Source: Hyphomonadaceae bacterium
GTDB lineage: Bacteria > Pseudomonadota > Alphaproteobacteria > Caulobacterales > Hyphomonadaceae
Direction: 5' to 3'
Length of the DNA: 64,000 nt
Assembly (NCBI GenBank): GCA_028285145.1
Contig: JANQQC010000064.1
Location: 31,446 to 95,445, forward strand
The stretch's first letter is position 1, and each line of letters opens with the position of its first letter. The position numbers and the translations under genes were made by a program. The notes beneath the pieces were generated by a model. The model ran no database searches, was not told the DNA's origin, and saw nothing but the letters and a program-made list of their open reading frames with translations. Of this stretch, positions 56,422 to 64,000 are shown in pieces.

Positions 56422-56769
56422 CTAGCGTTGTTCGAGGGCGGCGACGATCATCGCCGGTTCGGTGGCAAAGATGCCGGCCAGCGGCGCGGCATCGGCTTCA
56501 TTGCTTTGAATCCCGGCAACCGCCTTGGCCACGAGATCGCTCGCGCAGGCTTCGTCGATCCGCTCGGTCACGATTAGCGCGCGCTCGCGCAGGCAGGCGC
56601 GGTCGGCCTGTGATTCAAGCGACGCCAGCACTTGCGCTGCCCCGGCTTCCGAAGCGAGCAGGCTGGAATCATATTCGAGGACCACAGTGATTTCCTGGCT
56701 GGAATCCGCGAAAGCGGCTGGAGCGAGCGCAACTAGGCCCGCCGCGAGGAGGGTTGATACAGTTCGCAT
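56422..56769 (-). CDS. UrcA-family exported protein
   Basis: A 115-residue exported protein of the UrcA family, common in Sphingomonadales and Caulobacterales-type genomes. Signal peptide MRTVSTLLAAGLVALAPAAFA, then EITVVLEYDSSLLASEAGAAQVLASLESQADRACLRERAL with two Cys (RACL, DEACA). Function unknown. ATG 56769 is chosen because the frame to 56832 adds no signal. The region upstream (56770-57047) contains no gene. Confidence 0.85.
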   Translation of the reverse strand: MRTVSTLLAAGLVALAPAAFADSSQEITVVLEYDSSLLASEAGAAQVLASLESQADRACLRERALIVTERIDEACASDLVAKAVAGIQSNEADAAPLAGIFATEPAMIVAALEQR

Positions 56770-57047
56770 AAGACATCGTCCTTCAGAGTTAGCGCCGGAC
56801 ACGTCCGGCTGAAAACTCCTCCCGCAACACACCGCCGTCGCATCCTACACCGCCTTTTCGGCAGTGGGCCAAAGGACCCCGCCAGCACGTATGCTGCGAT
56901 GCAACACGTAGTTCGCGCTCGCAGCATGTGAAGCCTTTCAGCGCGTCTTTTTCATGAATTTCGCAGAGTGGTCATTTTCCAAGCAAGCGCGCCCAAGAGA
57001 TGGGCCGGATCCTGCCTTCGAGCACTTAAACACAACGAAAACAGCGC
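56770..57047. other. Intergenic region without a convincing gene
   Basis: About 280 bases carrying the UrcA promoter region on the minus strand. I see no coding frame with a plausible start, no repeat copy and no T-run hairpin. Confidence 0.4.
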
Positions 57048-57275
57048 TTAAAGCCACCACCGCCGTATGGTCGGCATCACAATCAGCACCATTGCCGGAA
57101 CCATGATTGCGCTCATGATCAGCGTTTGAAGGGCAACCGGCTGGCGCGAAAGATAGGGCTCAAGTGCAAGGGCGATTCCGGTGAGGACCGGATACACGCC
57201 GGCCCAGGTCAGCAAAACGAGGCGACCGCGGCCGCCTCGTTTGAGTGCTTGTGACGACGACGAGTCTCTCATCAC
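57048..57275 (-). CDS. Small membrane protein resembling ABM C-terminal anchor
   Basis: A 75-residue protein (start GTG 57275 or ATG 57272). Two membrane helices: VLLTWAGVYPVLTGIALAL and TLIMSAIMVPAMVLIVMPTIRRW. This pattern matches the C-terminal membrane part of some antibiotic biosynthesis monooxygenase-domain proteins, here as a stand-alone product. It starts directly after the aldo/keto reductase stop, so it is in the same transcript. Function unknown. Confidence 0.65.
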   Translation of the reverse strand: MMRDSSSSQALKRGGRGRLVLLTWAGVYPVLTGIALALEPYLSRQPVALQTLIMSAIMVPAMVLIVMPTIRRWWL

Positions 57276-57276
57276 C

Positions 57277-58053
57277 TTAAACCAGATCCCAAGCGGTCAA
57301 ATTCTCAAGCATGTGCGCTTTCGAGGTCGTCCCCGGAATGACGATGATGTTTGGCGACCGCCGCAGCAGCCAGGCCAGCGCCTCGCGCGGGGCGAGTTTC
57401 GCCCCTTGCTGCATAGGGTTCGCGCCCAGCGGTCCATAAGGGATGAAAGCGATGTCCTTCTCCGCGGTGTAGTCGACGAGATCGGCATCATTCGTCTCGC
57501 TCATATTGAAACGGTTTTGAACGCTGGCGATGGGCGCGACCGTCAGGGCCCGGTCGAGGTCTTCCCTTGAGACATTGGACAGCCCGATATGGCCGATACG
57601 TCCGTCCGCCTGAGCTTCGGCCAGAGCCGCGACTGACACTTCGATTGGCGTGTCCGGGTCGATGCGATGCAGCTGGAAGAGATCAATTCGGTCGCGCCGC
57701 AGATTGACCAGCGCCTCATCGATCTCACGAAGCAACGTATCTCGCGATCCGTCGACCGTGATTTTCCCGGGTGCCGGCTTGTCGACGCCGCCCTTGGTCG
57801 CGATCGTTACCTCTCGACCCTCAAGCGCCTCGCCGATGATCTGGTCAGCGGTGAGCGGGCCGTAGGAACGGGCGCTGTCGAAAAAGGTCACGCCGCTGTC
57901 CGCCGCCGCGCGCAGAAGTTCGAGCCCGCCCTGCCAGTCTTCAAAGGGTCCAAAGTTCCCGGGCTGACCGGTCAGGCGCATGCCGCCAAAGCCAAGGCGA
58001 TTGACCTCAAGGTCGCCGCCAATCCGATACGTCGTGTTTGTTGCGTGTGTCAT
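57277..58053 (-). CDS. Aldo/keto reductase
   Basis: A 258-residue NADPH-dependent reductase with the full AKR tetrad: Asp and Tyr in FFDSARSYGPLTADQ, Lys in VTIATKGGV, and His in LFQLHRIDPD. The C-terminal FIPYGPLGANP and IIVIPGTTSKAHMLENL segments bind the cofactor. It is divergent from a LysR regulator and followed by a small membrane gene; the LysR protein probably controls it. Substrate unknown. Confidence 0.92.
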   Translation of the reverse strand: MTHATNTTYRIGGDLEVNRLGFGGMRLTGQPGNFGPFEDWQGGLELLRAAADSGVTFFDSARSYGPLTADQIIGEALEGREVTIATKGGVDKPAPGKITVDGSRDTLLREIDEALVNLRRDRIDLFQLHRIDPDTPIEVSVAALAEAQADGRIGHIGLSNVSREDLDRALTVAPIASVQNRFNMSETNDADLVDYTAEKDIAFIPYGPLGANPMQQGAKLAPREALAWLLRRSPNIIVIPGTTSKAHMLENLTAWDLV

Positions 58054-58146
58054 GTTTTTCTCCAGTCATTGGCGGGGCATTCCGCCGATGGGAGAAAGTT
58101 AGCGATGTCCACGAACTACGGTAGACGAATGAAGTTGTTTACAGAT

Positions 58147-58161
58147 ATACGTTTAACGTAT
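58147..58161. promoter_or_regulatory. Perfect palindrome at the LysR start codon
   Basis: ATACGTT-T-AACGTAT at 58147-58161 is a perfect 15-bp palindrome whose right end overlaps the ATG of the LysR gene. It has the T-N11-A layout of LysR binding sites and sits between the divergent AKR and LysR genes. Confidence 0.6.
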
Positions 58162-59053
58162 GAGCAGAGCTCTGGATCGTCTGACCTTGCTGGAAACCTT
58201 CGTGCGGATCGCGGAGCGCGGAACGATCAGCGCGGCGGCCCGAGACCTCGGCCTCTCTCAGGCCTCCGCCAGTCGGCAGTTATCCGATCTGGAGCAAAGG
58301 CTGGGTGTGGACCTGATCACCCGCACCACACACGCTTTGTCTTTGACAAAAGCAGGGGAGACCTGCCTGACCGAAGCCCGCCTGCTGCTCGCGGACTGGG
58401 ACGGGTTTGCTGAACAGTTCGCCGATGAAGCTGAGTCCCTGTCCGGCCCGTTGAAGATCGTCGCGCCGATCGCGCTGGGCCAGACCATCGCGCTGGACTG
58501 CGCCGTCGCCTTCCAGAACGCCCATCCCGGCATCGTTCTGGACTGGATTCTCGAGGATCGTCCGATCAGATTCTCAGAGACGGGCTGCGATCTGTGGATC
58601 CGGATCGGTGATGTGCCGGATGACACATTGATCGTTCAGCCGCTCTCGACCGTCGAACGCCTGATCGTCGCCGCGCCGGGGCTGCTTCCGGAGGATGCGC
58701 AGGCCGAGCCGGAAAGGCTTGTGGATCAACCCTGTCTCGCGCTCAGCCCGTTTGAAGGCGGACGGATTCCTCTATCAGCACAGGATGGAACGGTGCGGGA
58801 TGTGGCTGCGAAGGTATCGTTTTCGAGCAATGACATCTTTGCGGTCAAACGCGCCGCCTTGTCGGGGGCGGGCTACGCCGTCCTGCCCCGGTGGCTGATT
58901 GCGCAGGAGCTCGAAGAGGGGAGCCTGATCGACCTCCTGCCGGACTGGCGCGCCCCGTCCCTGACGATCAACGCCGCTTACGCGCCATCCCGCCGACAAA
59001 CCCGCCGCCTGCGGCTCTTCCTCAAGGCGATGAGCGACGCATTGAAGGGATAA
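58160..59053 (+). CDS. LysR-family transcriptional regulator
   Basis: A 297-residue regulator. N-terminal HTH: LDRLTLLETFVRIAERGTISAAARDLGLSQASASRQLSDLEQRLGVDL. The effector domain includes LSGPLKIVAPIALGQTIALDCA and SGAGYAVLPRWLIAQELEEG. It is the divergent neighbour of an aldo/keto reductase, a typical LysR arrangement. The palindrome at its start suggests autoregulation. Effector unknown. Confidence 0.94.
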   Translation: MSRALDRLTLLETFVRIAERGTISAAARDLGLSQASASRQLSDLEQRLGVDLITRTTHALSLTKAGETCLTEARLLLADWDGFAEQFADEAESLSGPLKIVAPIALGQTIALDCAVAFQNAHPGIVLDWILEDRPIRFSETGCDLWIRIGDVPDDTLIVQPLSTVERLIVAAPGLLPEDAQAEPERLVDQPCLALSPFEGGRIPLSAQDGTVRDVAAKVSFSSNDIFAVKRAALSGAGYAVLPRWLIAQELEEGSLIDLLPDWRAPSLTINAAYAPSRRQTRRLRLFLKAMSDALKG

Positions 59054-59115
59054 GCGGCACCGTACGTCTTCGGATCGCCAGGCTCACGAAAACCCGGCCG
59101 ATATCCGCTTTGGTT

Positions 59116-59580
59116 TTAGTCGTGACACGCTTTGAAGAGATGGCTCCGGCACCCCCGGCAGTCGCTGCTGCCAAACCCCGCGACGGCGACTTCAAATCCG
59201 CCGGCTGAAAGCATCTTGTCGGCCAGCTCACATTCGTTCGCATCCGGAACGGCATGGGCCGCCAGCTCAGCGGCTTGAGTGGTCAGGTGATCCACATGCC
59301 AGTGGAGCGTCTTGTTCACGTCAAAGTGCCGCTTGAGGCGCGCCGTCAGACCACCGGCCCCGTAAGCGCTTCCTGCATAGAGATAGAGCCCCGGGTTCAG
59401 TCGGTTCGCCGGCAACGTCTTGATACTGATGGGCACGGCCCGGTCCATTCGGAGGACCAGGACATAAGCCCCCTTCGCCGGTCCCAAAGTTTCATGGCGG
59501 GCAGGGGTCACCCATTCGCCGCGCGGCGCGCATGTCTCCAACCTGTCCCTGACCTGTTCAACGTTCCGGATCGCGCTCAT
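59116..59580 (-). CDS. GIY-YIG-like (DUF123) nuclease-domain protein
   Basis: A 154-residue protein of the DUF123 branch of GIY-YIG endonucleases. GLYLYAGSAYGAGGLTARLKRHF is the GIY-YIG core with catalytic Tyr and Arg; HWHVDHLTTQ carries the conserved His. The C-terminal DCRGCRSHLFKAC has several Cys that may bind metal. The start at 59580 is chosen over 59595. DNA substrate unknown. Confidence 0.85.
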   Translation of the reverse strand: MSAIRNVEQVRDRLETCAPRGEWVTPARHETLGPAKGAYVLVLRMDRAVPISIKTLPANRLNPGLYLYAGSAYGAGGLTARLKRHFDVNKTLHWHVDHLTTQAAELAAHAVPDANECELADKMLSAGGFEVAVAGFGSSDCRGCRSHLFKACHD

Positions 59581-59700
59581 CCCCAACACTACCAATCACA
59601 AGCTGGCCCACGCACTCCTTATCTCAAACGAGCTGCCGGCCTCCACACAAGGATCGCGATTGCCTCGCACAGCCGCTGGAGCGAGACCGTCGGTCTCATA

Positions 59701-61095
59701 TTAAAAACTTGCCGTGAGTTGGACGTATCCGAAAACCGTCCCGTCTCCCTCAGGCCCGTCTGGCAGATTTTCGGGGAAGTCGCCGTAGACGAGGCCAGAT
59801 GCGCCTAGTTCAAAGCGGAGACTGTCAGGGATCACCCAATAGCGCGCCCGCGCATCGAGGACATGGCCGATGAAATCGCCGGACTGGCCGCTGGGATCTC
59901 GCCGGCGCGCGATCACCCAGCTATCGGTCTCCGATGCCAGATAAGCGGCGTGATAATAGAAGCGCGCATCCCAGCGTGGACTCGGGGTTACCTCTATCCG
60001 AAAGCCGGGGGCGTTCAGGTTGGCTGGCGTGAGCGGCCCGTGAATGGAGGTGTTGTTGAGGTCGGACCGGCGCGATCCGAACAGGCGCTCATGCTGATCG
60101 AAAGCGAGATCGTCGGGGTCGTCATCGCCGCTCGCATAATAGTATTCAAGCGCGAACCGTGGCTGCCAGGGCGTATCGAATGTGTAGCCAAGCGCCGCGA
60201 ACAGCATGGCAGCGTCCACATCAAGGCTTTGCGTGTCGGACGGATCGTTGGTGGCGTACCGCGTGCCTCGTCTTTGGGCCGCTTCAAGATCGATATCCCA
60301 TTGGCTGGTCTCCGGCTTTCGATACAGGCGAAATCCCGGTGCGGCATATGAGCGGTTGGGCGTCTGAAAATCGTTGGTATCGGTCTCTTCCAGGCCATAC
60401 AGGAACGCCTCGCCCCAGAGGCCCGGTGCAATTTCGGGCAGAATGTCAGCGCGGCGATAGTGCACGGCCCAAATGCGTCGTCCCCACTGTTCCTCATCGC
60501 CTGAAAGCGCATTGTCATCGAGATCGGGCCGTGTGTCCGGGAACCGCGCCGTCGGAACCACATGGAGCAGATGCAACTCGTCGCCCCTATCGGCCGTCGT
60601 GATGAGGTGTGCGCCTGTATAGCTTTTGATCACATTGGCGAAGTCGACCCGCTCGATTTGCCGTTTGGAACCAATCGAAACGGTCAGCCGCCCGAGGGCG
60701 AGGCTACTTGAAGACCGATCTCCCAACAGGCCGGGCAGGTCATCGGCGCGCGCATAGAGCTGCAAGACATCAAGCGGATTGGCGATGCCGTTGGAGAGCG
60801 GCGTCCCGGTATCAGCGAGGTAGGTCCGGCTGTCCTGCAGTTCCACGCCGAAAGAGACCGGCCCTGTATCGGCTTCGGCCAATAACAGGCTGCGGAACAG
60901 CAATAACTGGTCGCTGCCCGCGCGGTTGGCTCTGAACTGCCCGTCGAGGCTTTCATAACGAATGCGGGCTTCTCCCTTGAGCGTGAGCCAGTCCGGTGCA
61001 TTGACGGCGGTTTCCAGACGCCACGGGTCTGCCGTTGAGGTACCGCAACAGCCAAGTCCGGCGACCAGGGCGATACAAATGTGTGAAAGGCCCAT
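59701..61095 (-). CDS. Alginate-export-type outer membrane porin
   Basis: A 464-residue beta-barrel protein of the alginate export (AlgE-like) family. ATG 61095 gives a signal peptide (MGLSHICIALVAGLGCCGTSTA); the frame to 61125 would overlap ArsR. The barrel shows LKGEARIRYESLDGQFR, FLYGLEETDTNDF, AALGYTFDTPWQPRFALEYYYASGDDD and a C-terminal Phe (VQLTASF). It starts 1 base after the ArsR stop, so the two form a unit. No alginate genes are nearby, so the solute is unknown. Confidence 0.85.
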   Translation of the reverse strand: MGLSHICIALVAGLGCCGTSTADPWRLETAVNAPDWLTLKGEARIRYESLDGQFRANRAGSDQLLLFRSLLLAEADTGPVSFGVELQDSRTYLADTGTPLSNGIANPLDVLQLYARADDLPGLLGDRSSSSLALGRLTVSIGSKRQIERVDFANVIKSYTGAHLITTADRGDELHLLHVVPTARFPDTRPDLDDNALSGDEEQWGRRIWAVHYRRADILPEIAPGLWGEAFLYGLEETDTNDFQTPNRSYAAPGFRLYRKPETSQWDIDLEAAQRRGTRYATNDPSDTQSLDVDAAMLFAALGYTFDTPWQPRFALEYYYASGDDDPDDLAFDQHERLFGSRRSDLNNTSIHGPLTPANLNAPGFRIEVTPSPRWDARFYYHAAYLASETDSWVIARRRDPSGQSGDFIGHVLDARARYWVIPDSLRFELGASGLVYGDFPENLPDGPEGDGTVFGYVQLTASF

Positions 61096-61096
61096 C

Positions 61097-61432
61097 TCAG
61101 CAGCGATCGAACTGAAGCGCTTCAAGAAGCGGCGCGCACACCTCGACGCGCCCTTCGCAGCAATCCTCGATCAGGTAGAGCACGACGTCGTTCAGGGCCG
61201 ATAGGTCAGCCGCATAGACAATCGACCGGCCATGACGCTCGCGTCTCACCAGTCCTGACGCTGAAAGGATGTTCAGCTGTGCCGAAAGCGTGCTTGGCTG
61301 GACGTCCAGTTTTTCTGCCAACGCGCCCGCCGCCAGCCCCTCGGTTCCGGCCCGGACCAGCTGCTTAAACGCTGCAAGGCGGCCAGCATGTGACAGGGCG
61401 GTGAGGCGCTCGAGAGCATCAAACATTTCCAT
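61097..61432 (-). CDS. ArsR-family regulator of the porin gene
   Basis: A 111-residue regulator: MFDALERLTALSHAGRLAAFKQLVRAGTEGLAAGALAEKLDVQPSTLSAQLNILSASGLVRRERHGRSIVY is a full ArsR HTH and wing. A Cys pair (DCCEGR) near the end could bind metal. The ATG at 61432 lies inside an inverted repeat (61430-61455); ATG 61426 is an alternative. It should repress itself and the porin gene, with a metal or other signal releasing repression (inference). Confidence 0.92.
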   Translation of the reverse strand: MEMFDALERLTALSHAGRLAAFKQLVRAGTEGLAAGALAEKLDVQPSTLSAQLNILSASGLVRRERHGRSIVYAADLSALNDVVLYLIEDCCEGRVEVCAPLLEALQFDRC

Positions 61433-61455
61433 ATTTCATGAATTATCGAAATATG
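61430..61455. promoter_or_regulatory. Inverted repeat at the ArsR start
   Basis: CATATTTC at 61430-61437 and GAAATATG at 61448-61455 are perfect inverted arms, 10 bases apart, with the ArsR ATG in the left arm. Two helical turns apart as expected for a dimeric winged-helix repressor. Confidence 0.6.
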
Positions 61456-61504
61456 GGTACGGGTCAATGGTAGAGATATCCCAGTGACGGCTGCTCCTGC
61501 ACTC

Positions 61505-62377
61505 TCAGCGGCTGTTTTGAATGCGTCGTCGAATATCAACTAAGCGTCCAACTTGTTGAACGAAGGAAGGCACTTCATCCAGGTTTTGTTCCACGCGTAA
61601 TGCGTAAGATAACACGGCGAAGACGTCGCCAGCCAAGACGCCTTCTCCAGTTGCTGCTCGATGGATGACGATGATGACTGCCACCAAAGTAAACAGTTGA
61701 GCGAGCGACCAACTGGTTGCATCAAGATCAGACAGACGAATTCGCCATTTGGCCAAGCGTCCGAAATGAACGTGCCAGCGGCGCGGTCTACGATCACTGA
61801 TGACCTCGACTTGCTTCTCCCATTGCGAGTTTAGCGCGACATTGTTCCGGTAAGCGCGTACTCCCGTAATGGCGTTTATGGCTAAGATTGGGATCATTAG
61901 TGCCAACATCACCAATCCTGATCCAACATCATAAAGTGCGAGAAAGACGAGACTTCCAACCAAACCGACGACCATGGCGAGCAGGATCGGCATTTCATGT
62001 TCGAGGAACTCAATCAGTTCCTCAATCATTTCCACGCGCGCGGTGATCTCGCTGACGGATACGCCATCCTGTCTTTGATCGCGCACGGTTTTTGTCCCCA
62101 TCTTGGCGTTCAGCCGTGAAAACAGGCGGGTATCGTAGAGCTGGCGAAAAGCGCCAACTGCGATATGCGCGAGCCAGATCGCAACGAGCGGCCAAATCAA
62201 ACTCGGCTGTCCTATGATCAGCCCATTTATCGCCAGACCCATTGCCCAAGGATAGGCAAGCTCAAAGAGGTTCTCTACGAACGAGAGTGAGTATGTGAAG
62301 GCAATCGGAAGCCTTCGCTGCTTCAGAGCCCCTAGCGCTGTATCGTTTTTTTGTCCCAAAGGGTTGGGGGTATTCAT
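61505..62377 (-). CDS. Stand-alone ABC transporter membrane domain
   Basis: A 290-residue protein with about six membrane helices resembling the ABC exporter transmembrane domain (FTYSLSFVENLFELAYPWAMGLAINGLI, VSVSEITARVEMIEELIEFLEHEMP, SLAQLFTLVAVIIVIHRAATG). There is no ATPase domain or Walker A motif here, and no ATPase gene beside it. It matches the PF13748-type six-helix stand-alone family. It lies on lower-GC DNA at the start of the accessory end of the window. Confidence 0.82.
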   Translation of the reverse strand: MNTPNPLGQKNDTALGALKQRRLPIAFTYSLSFVENLFELAYPWAMGLAINGLIIGQPSLIWPLVAIWLAHIAVGAFRQLYDTRLFSRLNAKMGTKTVRDQRQDGVSVSEITARVEMIEELIEFLEHEMPILLAMVVGLVGSLVFLALYDVGSGLVMLALMIPILAINAITGVRAYRNNVALNSQWEKQVEVISDRRPRRWHVHFGRLAKWRIRLSDLDATSWSLAQLFTLVAVIIVIHRAATGEGVLAGDVFAVLSYALRVEQNLDEVPSFVQQVGRLVDIRRRIQNSR

Positions 62378-62521
62378 TGCCCACCTATTGATTCAGCCTC
62401 ACTTCTGACCATCACGACTATCTGATGAAACGCAAATCGATCCTGCGTGGATAACTACGTCCGCTGATGCGCTCAGATGAAACAAAGTAGCTCCCAACGT
62501 CTACGTGACGTGGAACGCCAA

Positions 62522-62572
62522 CATCCTATCCCATGGTGTTTGCGGTCGACTATGGCTCGCCGGGGGAGGATG
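62522..62572. repeat. Palindromic repeat, copy A
   Basis: About 51 bases from CATCCTATCCC to GGGGGAGGATG, with inverted ends, an internal CCATGG, and GGTCGAC. Copy B at 63919-63968 is clearly related in the same orientation, and similarity continues about 20 bases beyond the right end. Between the copies is the amidohydrolase gene. It looks REP-like, or a remnant of a small mobile element. Confidence 0.75.
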
Positions 62573-62675
62573 CGGCGGCCCGGCGTCCGCGCTCCAAGCA
62601 CCAAGCAATCCGGAGCCCTCGCAAGGCAATCTCCAGTTGCGCCCGAACCGGTCGCGCAAGTCGCTAGATTGATTG

Positions 62676-63650
62676 TCAGTCCGCGACTTTCTCAATCGCG
62701 AAAAACCGGGCGGCATTGTCATGTAAAATGGCGCGGCGTTGGTCCGCTGATAGAAAGTCAAACGAGTGGTATCGGTCGAGGATTGGAGCTGCTTCCCAAT
62801 TGTCGGTTCCCATCATAATTCGATCTCCAAACCCCCGGTCTATGAAGTCCTGAATTGCGGCCGCGTGAACGTGGGGCGGTGCCGCTGCATTCAGAGCCGT
62901 CATATCGACATAAACGTTCGGATAGTCAGATAGGATTGCGAACGTCTCCTCAGTGTAATCAATGTCGTCAAATACTGGCATGGCGGGGAAGCCCGCATGC
63001 TGGAGCCAGATCTTCAGGTCCGGATGCCGCTCTAGCACAGGTCGTAGTAAGGCAGGATTGCCTAGATCGGCATTGTAATTCGGACAACAGCCCGCCGGTC
63101 TGGACGGACTATTCGGTGGCGGGCCACGGTTGATGTGCACCGCTACGGGGATTTCCAATTCCGCGGCCATATCCCAATATGGGCTCATGCGTGGATCGGT
63201 CGGTGTGATGCCCGCATAGACAAATAGCATTTCTCCCATCACGCGCATCCTGCCGGCTTCATAGTTCGAGCGCATCCAATCAAGGTCCGGCCAGGCGGCT
63301 CCGTTCCAATTGCAGGAATGCAGTTCGCCTGTGTCGTTCTCCCAGCAGGGGAAAGCGGGCCCCGCGAGAAACCTCCCAGGAGCTGCGTCCACCCAGTCTT
63401 CTAGATCGCTCGGTTCAGCAATATGAAGAACCGATTTGGAGATATTGTGTGCGTCCATCTCTGCGAGAACGGTTTGCAGATAGGCTGCGTCATCCATGTG
63501 CAAATATGCCGAGTGAAAATGCGCGTTGATAAGAACCTCTTCCGTTTGGGACAGATTGCGATTTTCTTCGCGCTGGGGTGTAGGGGATGCCTCAAGCATC
63601 CCACAGCCCGCGAGCAAGAATGCAATAAGCCAAACTGAAGGTGCGCGCAT
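62676..63650 (-). CDS. Amidohydrolase-family lipoprotein
   Basis: A 324-residue lipoprotein amidohydrolase. ATG 63650 gives MRAPSVWLIAFLLAGCGM with lipobox Cys at 17. The TIM-barrel metal residues are LINAHFHSAYLH (HxH), PVAVHINRGP, LQHAGFP and MGTDNWE. Family members are decarboxylases or metal-dependent hydrolases. The gene is flanked by two copies of a palindromic repeat. Lower GC than the housekeeping genes. Substrate unknown. Confidence 0.85.
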   Translation of the reverse strand: MRAPSVWLIAFLLAGCGMLEASPTPQREENRNLSQTEEVLINAHFHSAYLHMDDAAYLQTVLAEMDAHNISKSVLHIAEPSDLEDWVDAAPGRFLAGPAFPCWENDTGELHSCNWNGAAWPDLDWMRSNYEAGRMRVMGEMLFVYAGITPTDPRMSPYWDMAAELEIPVAVHINRGPPPNSPSRPAGCCPNYNADLGNPALLRPVLERHPDLKIWLQHAGFPAMPVFDDIDYTEETFAILSDYPNVYVDMTALNAAAPPHVHAAAIQDFIDRGFGDRIMMGTDNWEAAPILDRYHSFDFLSADQRRAILHDNAARFFAIEKVAD

Positions 63651-63918
63651 ATCAATCCTCCCTGGGTCGGACATCCTCGATCACGCTTGGCAGTTCACAT
63701 TGCTCTCGTCACCGGGAGGTCCGCATTGGAGCTATCAATAACATGAAAAGCAGATGTCCGCTTTTGGCGTGCGCTTCCGACGAGGCAGTTTTCAGCGCCT
63801 GACGCCAGCGTCGACACCGACAGCAGACATCGCGCGCGCTATCCCCGCCCCTTCACCCGCCGCCATTGCAGTTCGCAGAAACTTATCCCCCTCCCGTGTG
63901 CCACAGCTATGCTTAGCG
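63651..63918. other. Intergenic region upstream of the amidohydrolase gene
   Basis: About 270 bases with no convincing gene; it must carry the amidohydrolase promoter. CTCCCTGG precedes the start on the plus strand, i.e. GGGAGG upstream of ATG 63650 on the minus strand. Confidence 0.4.
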
Positions 63919-63968
63919 CATCCTCTCCCATGGGGCTTGCGGTCGACCATGGCTTGTCGGGGAGGATG
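63919..63968. repeat. Palindromic repeat, copy B
   Basis: CATCCTCTCCC to GGGGAGGATG, 50 bases, same orientation as copy A at 62522, with the ends inverted repeats of each other (CATCCTC and GAGGATG). GGTCGACC lies at its centre. The following 20 bases also resemble copy A, and the window ends soon after. Confidence 0.75.
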
Positions 63969-64000
63969 TGGCGGCCTGGCGGGCCGGGCATGGTCGCCCG

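Overview
The window is a gene-dense, GC-rich chromosomal segment of an alphaproteobacterium. Evidence is the mix of alphaproteobacterial hallmarks: a RegB/RegA redox system with a SenC/SCO gene between divergent promoters, ZapA with a DUF4164 partner, the EnvC-CtpA-polysaccharide deacetylase-RppH string, SecB divergent from a Tim44-like protein, intracellular PHB depolymerase, a mesaconyl-CoA hydratase of the ethylmalonyl-CoA pathway, and a UrcA-family protein. A marine Hyphomonadaceae/Maricaulales-type aerobe that stores polyhydroxyalkanoate is a reasonable guess; no rRNA is present to settle it, and I saw no tRNA, CRISPR array or complete insertion sequence.

Layout. 1-12.5 kb: transketolase (cut by the window edge), division genes, an acyl-CoA carboxyltransferase with a biotin carrier, an HxlR regulator, malate dehydrogenase, secreted thiol and peptidase proteins, a HEPN-like protein, and the cell-wall string ending in rppH. 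12.5-15.2 kb: regA-regB and the divergent SCO lipoprotein. 15.2-21.1 kb: lipid and storage metabolism (PHA depolymerase, acyl-CoA ligase, Rieske oxygenase, glycerophosphodiesterase). 21.2-38.4 kb: housekeeping (lepA, threonine ammonia-lyase, double FKBP lipoprotein, cysQ, glmM, mesaconyl-CoA hydratase, S9 peptidase, secB, Tim44-like protein, tyrosine phosphatase). 38.4-40.2 kb: a TIR-domain membrane protein on a lower-GC segment bounded by a 32-bp direct repeat, the clearest acquired cassette. 40.2-49.8 kb: AMP nucleosidase, small membrane and redox proteins, an ArsR/SRPBCC pair, and a TPP riboswitch in front of a DUF1801 gene and thiC. 49.8-51.9 kb: a second low-GC patch with an unknown membrane protein, a gene remnant, and an XRE regulator coupled to a 47-residue membrane peptide. 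52-59.6 kb: secreted proteins, a serine hydrolase, a GST-globin pair and a LysR/aldo-keto reductase locus. 59.7-64 kb: ArsR/porin, a stand-alone ABC membrane domain, and an amidohydrolase lipoprotein bracketed by two copies of a palindromic repeat.

Themes. Four transcription factors (two ArsR, one XRE, one LysR) have a palindrome touching or lying within a few bases of the start codon, which suggests autoregulation and short or absent leaders. Five convergent gene pairs end in a shared CTAG, so both stop codons occupy the same four bases. The accessory patches are small single-gene cassettes bounded by short direct repeats rather than large islands. Positions, motifs and repeats were read directly; functions come from family knowledge unless marked as inference. 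GC comparisons are by eye.
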